From Candidatus Aenigmatarchaeota archaeon (GTDB taxonomy: Archaea; Aenigmatarchaeota; Aenigmatarchaeia; QMZP01): a stretch of 7,517 nt of DNA. Positions 5,146 through 7,517 of the stretch are shown one piece after another. Made by a program: the position numbers and the translations under genes. Location: assembly GCA_016202745.1 (NCBI GenBank), contig JACQOB010000053.1, positions 1 through 7,517 on the forward strand. Reading direction: 5' to 3'. The notes beneath the pieces were generated by a model. It was not told where the DNA came from. It was given only the letters and a program-made list of their open reading frames with translations, and ran no database searches. Within the stretch, counting starts at the first letter, position 1. Every line of letters starts with the position of its first letter.

Positions 5146-5544
5146 ATGGAAAAGATCATTACAGGAATCTTAGCGGCTGTCCTAATAGCTGCCATCGCGT
5201 CCCCTGCCCTTGCCTCAAGGCCTGGTTTCGTCTTCCCGGGTGGCTGCTGCTTCTACGACGGTGACACAGTGCGCACGGTTGTCCCGCCGGCGGCTTTCCC
5301 TAACCAGGGCACCGATAACTTCTATGCGATAGCGGGAGGCGCAGCTGGACAGAAAGGCGTTGTGGCTGTTGCTCCCGGGGACATTGGCTACAATGGCGGA
5401 CATTGGGCATTCCATTCGGTGACGTGGAACACAGCTCCCTACCTGCTCACATCAGAGGCGGCTGTGCTTGCCGCGGAAGCTGCGGGCGATGTGACGATAA
5501 CAAGGATACCCGCAAACGATTTCCTTTGCCCAATCCAGAAATAG
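5146..5544 (+). CDS. Secreted protein of unknown function, three cysteines
   Basis: Not assigned to a named family. The product is 132 residues with a classical Sec signal peptide: MEK, a hydrophobic core IITGILAAVLIAAIA, and SPALA with probable cleavage after Ala23. The mature protein is about 109 residues. It has a paired-cysteine motif PGGCCFYDGD (Cys34-Cys35), then VRTVVPPAAFPNQGTDNFYAI, a Gly/Ala-rich middle, GYNGGHWAFHSVTWN, a PYLLTSEAAVLAAEAAGDV segment, and a third cysteine near the end (LCPIQK, Cys128). There is no membrane anchor after the signal peptide. It is driven by promoter element copy 2 and closed by a hairpin terminator, so it is probably monocistronic. The three cysteines and the adjacent thiol-disulfide genes make it a possible redox client, which is inference. 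The Cys-Cys pair could also bind a metal. Confidence 0.85.
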   Translation: MEKIITGILAAVLIAAIASPALASRPGFVFPGGCCFYDGDTVRTVVPPAAFPNQGTDNFYAIAGGAAGQKGVVAVAPGDIGYNGGHWAFHSVTWNTAPYLLTSEAAVLAAEAAGDVTITRIPANDFLCPIQK

Positions 5545-5575
5545 GGGAATTAGCTCCCCTATTTTTCTCTTTTTA
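5539..5575 (+). terminator. Hairpin and T-tract terminator after secreted-protein gene
   Basis: AAATAGGGGA (5539-5548) and TCCCCTATTT (5555-5564) form a perfect 10-bp stem around a 6-base loop. TTCTCTTTTT follows. The gene's TAG stop lies in the left arm. This is the clearest terminator in the window and separates this gene from the thioredoxin unit. Confidence 0.85.
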
Positions 5576-5587
5576 GATTCTTGAAAG

Positions 5588-5607
5588 ATATTGGATAAGC
5601 CTTATAA
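5588..5607 (+). promoter_or_regulatory. Repeated promoter element, copy 3 (before thioredoxin gene)
   Basis: ATATTGGATAAGCCTTATAA differs from copies 1 and 2 at one base (5600, G to C). The change falls on the centre of the ATAAG-N-CTTAT dyad, so symmetry is kept. CTTATAA (5601-5607) as TATA box places the start at about 5630, on the first ATG of the thioredoxin gene. Confidence 0.75.
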
Positions 5608-5629
5608 ACATAAGAAATTTATCACTTTC

Positions 5630-6244
5630 ATGATGAAAGGTTTTGCCATGAATTCGTTGATGATTGGAATCGTGGTTATAATCATAATTGCCGTTGGCGG
5701 TGCATTGTTCTACAGCCAGACATATCCGACCAGTAGGGATATCACACAGCCTGATGGCACAATACTGAAACCGGACGGAACAATGGTGAAGCCAGACGGG
5801 ACAATGATAGCCCCCGACGGGACTATGACCAAGCCCGACGGCACCATGGTGGAGCCTGAGGAGGCCGGCGGGAGCATGGTTATTGCAGGCAGCACAACAA
5901 AATACCTCAAGTTTGACAAGGCCGCATATGAGAAGGCTCTAGCCGACAAGAAGGCCGTTTACCTTTATTTTTATGCAAACTGGTGCCCGATATGCAGGGC
6001 GGAAAGGCCGAATATCCTCCAGGCGTTCAACGAGCTGAGTGAACCTGAAGCTGTTGGGTTTGAGGTCCATTTCAACGACAATGAACTGACACCGGACCAG
6101 GAAGCCATGGCAAGGCAGTTTGGCGTCGCCTACCAGCATACCACAATAATAATCGGTAAGGATGGCAAGGAGACCTTCAGGTCTCTGAACCCGATAAGCG
6201 AAGATGAGATAAAGCAGGAGATAACCAAGGCAGCTACTGCCTGA
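5630..6244 (+). CDS. Membrane-anchored thioredoxin-like protein with PDGT repeat linker
   Basis: This is a likely extracytoplasmic thiol-disulfide oxidoreductase of 204 residues. Order: a short basic N-terminus; one signal-anchor helix at about 8-29 (MIGIVVIIIIAVGGALF); five tandem 7-residue PDGT units (residues 41-75) as a linker; then a thioredoxin fold from about 88. The active site is YFYANWCPICRAERP with Cys119-Pro-Ile-Cys122. In the later FGVAYQHTTIIIGKDG, the place where the cis-proline (usually T-P-T) is expected reads Q-H-T-T. The ATG at 5630 is favoured because the TATA box of promoter copy 3 is 26 bases upstream, implying a leaderless mRNA. ATGs at 5633 and 5648 are alternatives. 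A TTG at 5591 is in frame but sits inside the promoter repeat. The gene precedes ccdA by 27 bases, suggesting joint transcription, with CcdA as the probable electron donor. Confidence 0.88.
   Translation: MMKGFAMNSLMIGIVVIIIIAVGGALFYSQTYPTSRDITQPDGTILKPDGTMVKPDGTMIAPDGTMTKPDGTMVEPEEAGGSMVIAGSTTKYLKFDKAAYEKALADKKAVYLYFYANWCPICRAERPNILQAFNELSEPEAVGFEVHFNDNELTPDQEAMARQFGVAYQHTTIIIGKDGKETFRSLNPISEDEIKQEITKAATA
5750..5854 (+). repeat. Five tandem 21-base units encoding PDGTxxx
   Basis: The five coding units give PDGTILK, PDGTMVK, PDGTMIA, PDGTMTK and PDGTMVE. The proline is encoded by all four codons (CCT, CCG, CCA, CCC, CCC), and other third positions also vary. The array is therefore not a fresh DNA duplication, and the peptide repeat appears to be kept by selection. 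It forms the spacer between the membrane anchor and the thioredoxin domain. Confidence 0.9.
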
Positions 6245-6259
6245 CGCAGTCCATTGCTT

Positions 6260-6266
6260 CGGTGAT
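6260..6266 (+). promoter_or_regulatory. Ribosome-binding site of ccdA
   Basis: GGTGAT (6261-6266) matches the archaeal anti-Shine-Dalgarno sequence and lies 5 bases before the ATG at 6272, fixing that start. No separate TATA box or copy of the 20-base element was seen in the 27-base gap, consistent with cotranscription from 5588. Confidence 0.7.
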
Positions 6267-6271
6267 TAATT

Positions 6272-6994
6272 ATGGTTGAATTCTCATTGGTTCTTGTATT
6301 TGCAGCAGGTATATTGTCTTTCTTTTCCCCCTGCATACTGCCCCTAATACCGGGGTTCATCGGATACCTGTCAGGCATAAGCGTGACGGAACTCAAGGCT
6401 GGGGACAGGAAGGCTAGGCTGAGAATATTCCTTAATTCACTGGCATTTGTTCTGGGCTTCACTGTAGTATTTGCCGCAATAGGCGTACTGCTCAACAGCT
6501 TCCTTGGGTCAGCCGCGTATGACGTAAGGATATGGACTGCGAGAATTGGCGGCATCGTAATAATAACATTCGGCCTCTACCTGCTGGGTCTCATAAAAAT
6601 ACCGTGGCTGCAAAGGGACCACAAGATAAGGATGACCAGGAAATTCAGGTTCTCCTATGTCACATCATTCGTTTTTGGTGCCGCATTTGCTGTCGGCTGG
6701 ACTCCGTGTGTCGGCGCAATCCTGGGAGGAATACTGACGCTTGCAATAACCCAGCCGGGGATTGCGTTTTACCTGCTTATTGCATATGCAATAGGCCTGG
6801 GCATACCGTTCCTGATCGCCGGGGCATTCACAGGCAGGATGTCTGGCTTCATCAAGAGGTCTGAAAAATTCATGAAATACTTCGGCGTCATATCAGGCAT
6901 CCTGCTCATAATAATAGGCATAATGGTATTCACGAACACGCTGAACATTGTCGCATCGTTCTTTGCGCTTAATGCTATAGGGCTGAGCTTCTAG
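6272..6994 (+). CDS. ccdA: CcdA/DsbD-type membrane thiol-disulfide carrier
   Basis: CcdA proteins move reducing equivalents from cytoplasmic thioredoxin across the membrane to outward-facing thioredoxin-like proteins, using two intramembrane cysteines. Both are present in family context: FFSPCILPLIPGFIGY (Cys21) and VGWTPCVGAILGGIL (Cys146). The 240-residue product has about six membrane helices: about 5-33, 52-78, 88-108, 128-158, 160-183 and 201-222. The last 18 or so residues are also hydrophobic. The length is usual for stand-alone CcdA; the periplasmic domains of full DsbD are absent, and thioredoxin modules are encoded as separate genes on both sides. The intervening basic segments (KAGDRKARLR, QRDHKIRMTRKFR) suit cytoplasmic loops. 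It is probably an operon with the upstream thioredoxin and downstream DipZ-like gene, whose ribosome-binding site overlaps this gene's stop. Confidence 0.94.
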   Translation: MVEFSLVLVFAAGILSFFSPCILPLIPGFIGYLSGISVTELKAGDRKARLRIFLNSLAFVLGFTVVFAAIGVLLNSFLGSAAYDVRIWTARIGGIVIITFGLYLLGLIKIPWLQRDHKIRMTRKFRFSYVTSFVFGAAFAVGWTPCVGAILGGILTLAITQPGIAFYLLIAYAIGLGIPFLIAGAFTGRMSGFIKRSEKFMKYFGVISGILLIIIGIMVFTNTLNIVASFFALNAIGLSF

Positions 6995-7003
6995 GTGATG
7001 ATA

Positions 7004-7517
7004 ATGGAAAAGAATGCCGTGGCATTGGCTATCGCAATAGCACTCATAGCGGTCTCAATATTTGTCATACAGGGGTACAGGTCCGAAGGACCTGCTGTAC
7101 AGCCCGGGATTGAATCGCAGGGTGCCAAGGCCCCTGAACTTCAGGGCATAGCAGGCTACATAAATACAGAAGGCATAAAACTCGCCGACCTGCGGGGCAA
7201 GGTTGTGCTGATTGATTTCTGGACATACACATGCATCAACTGCATAAGGACGCTGCCATACCTTAATGCGTGGTATGATAAATACCACGATAAGGGATTT
7301 GAAATTATCGGCGTGCACACCCCAGAATTCTCCTTCGAGAAGGACTACAATAATGTGAAGGCGGCGGTGGATAAGTATGGCATCCGCTACCCCGTCGTGC
7401 AGGACAATGATTATGCGACATGGCGCGCATACAAGAACAACTACTGGCCGAGGAAATATTTGGTTGACGCGCAAGGCAATATACGCTATGACCACATAGG
7501 CGAGGGTGGCTATGAAG
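7004..7517 (+). CDS. DipZ/TlpA-like thioredoxin, N-terminal part (runs off window)
   Basis: The frame stays open to the right edge, giving 171 residues. An N-terminal signal or anchor helix (residues 4-22) is followed by a short linker and a redoxin domain from about 40. Its opening (AKAPELQGIAGYINTEGIKLADLRGKVVLIDFWTY) fits TlpA/ResA-like proteins. The active site TCINCIRTLPYL (Cys77-Ile-Asn-Cys80) is typical of the thioredoxin domain of DipZ proteins, as are IIGVHTPEF and the final HIGEGGYE. Pro149 in NYWPRKYLVD is the likely cis-proline. In mycobacterial DipZ the CcdA and thioredoxin parts are one chain; here they are adjacent separate genes. GGTGAT (6994-6999) overlaps the ccdA TAG and is 4 bases before this ATG; the in-frame ATG at 6998 is less likely. 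A C-terminal domain may follow outside the window. Confidence 0.9.
   Translation, partial: MEKNAVALAIAIALIAVSIFVIQGYRSEGPAVQPGIESQGAKAPELQGIAGYINTEGIKLADLRGKVVLIDFWTYTCINCIRTLPYLNAWYDKYHDKGFEIIGVHTPEFSFEKDYNNVKAAVDKYGIRYPVVQDNDYATWRAYKNNYWPRKYLVDAQGNIRYDHIGEGGYE

Noticed and set aside
5591..5629. TTG start at 5591 for the thioredoxin gene
   Set aside because: The TTG lies inside the promoter element, upstream of its TATA box, so it would not be in the mRNA from that promoter.
5750..5854. 21-base tandem units as a CRISPR array
   Set aside because: Units are contiguous without spacers, diverge at third codon positions and encode PDGT peptides in frame.
7055..7495. Minus-strand open frame at the right end
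   Set aside because: It is the antisense shadow of the partial DipZ-like thioredoxin, whose plus-strand frame has a perfect ribosome-binding site and catalytic CINC motif.

Overview
The window is archaeal chromosome. Three things show this: archaeal/eukaryotic-type ribosomal proteins (uS13, uS4, uS11, uL4, uL23, uL3), GGTGAT/GGAGG ribosome-binding sites matching an archaeal 16S 3' end, and TATA boxes about 26 nt upstream of starts, several of which look leaderless. Arg is mostly AGG and Ile often ATA. The lineage cannot be fixed from this window; the broken-up ribosomal operon would fit a small or divergent archaeal genome, but that is inference.

Layout. (1) 1-1681, minus strand: uS13 - structured 165-base spacer - uS4 - uS11, with uS4 and uS11 sharing ATGA; only the first codons of a further gene may lie at the left edge. 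(2) 1682-1800: divergent promoter region. (3) 1801-4073, plus strand: uL4 - uL23 (ATGA overlap), then uL3 with its own promoter. The usual archaeal order is uL3-uL4-uL23-uL2, so the operon is rearranged. (4) 4070-4467: an HD-domain phosphohydrolase gene overlapping the uL3 stop and broken by an apparent one-base deletion near 4305. (5) 4472-5082: a small winged-helix regulator followed by a small multi-pass membrane protein. (6) 5146-5544: a secreted cysteine-containing protein of unknown function, closed by a good hairpin/T-tract terminator. (7) 5630-7517: an extracytoplasmic thiol-disulfide set: a membrane-anchored thioredoxin on a 5 x 7-residue PDGT repeat linker, a CcdA/DsbD-type membrane electron carrier, and a DipZ/TlpA-like thioredoxin running off the right edge.

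The most interesting signal is a 20-base element, ATATTGGATAAGGCTTATAA, found three times (4758-4777, 5082-5101, and 5588-5607 with one change). It sits immediately before the membrane-protein, secreted-protein and thioredoxin genes, and its 3' half forms the likely TATA box. The core ATAAG-N-CTTAT is a perfect dyad. A related sequence lies in a perfect 10-bp palindrome just upstream of uS4. The likely reading is a small co-regulated envelope/redox regulon, possibly governed by the adjacent winged-helix protein. Electrons would pass from the cytoplasm through CcdA to the two outward-facing thioredoxins, and the secreted protein is one possible client. The gene identities are well supported; the regulatory link and the client relationship are inference.
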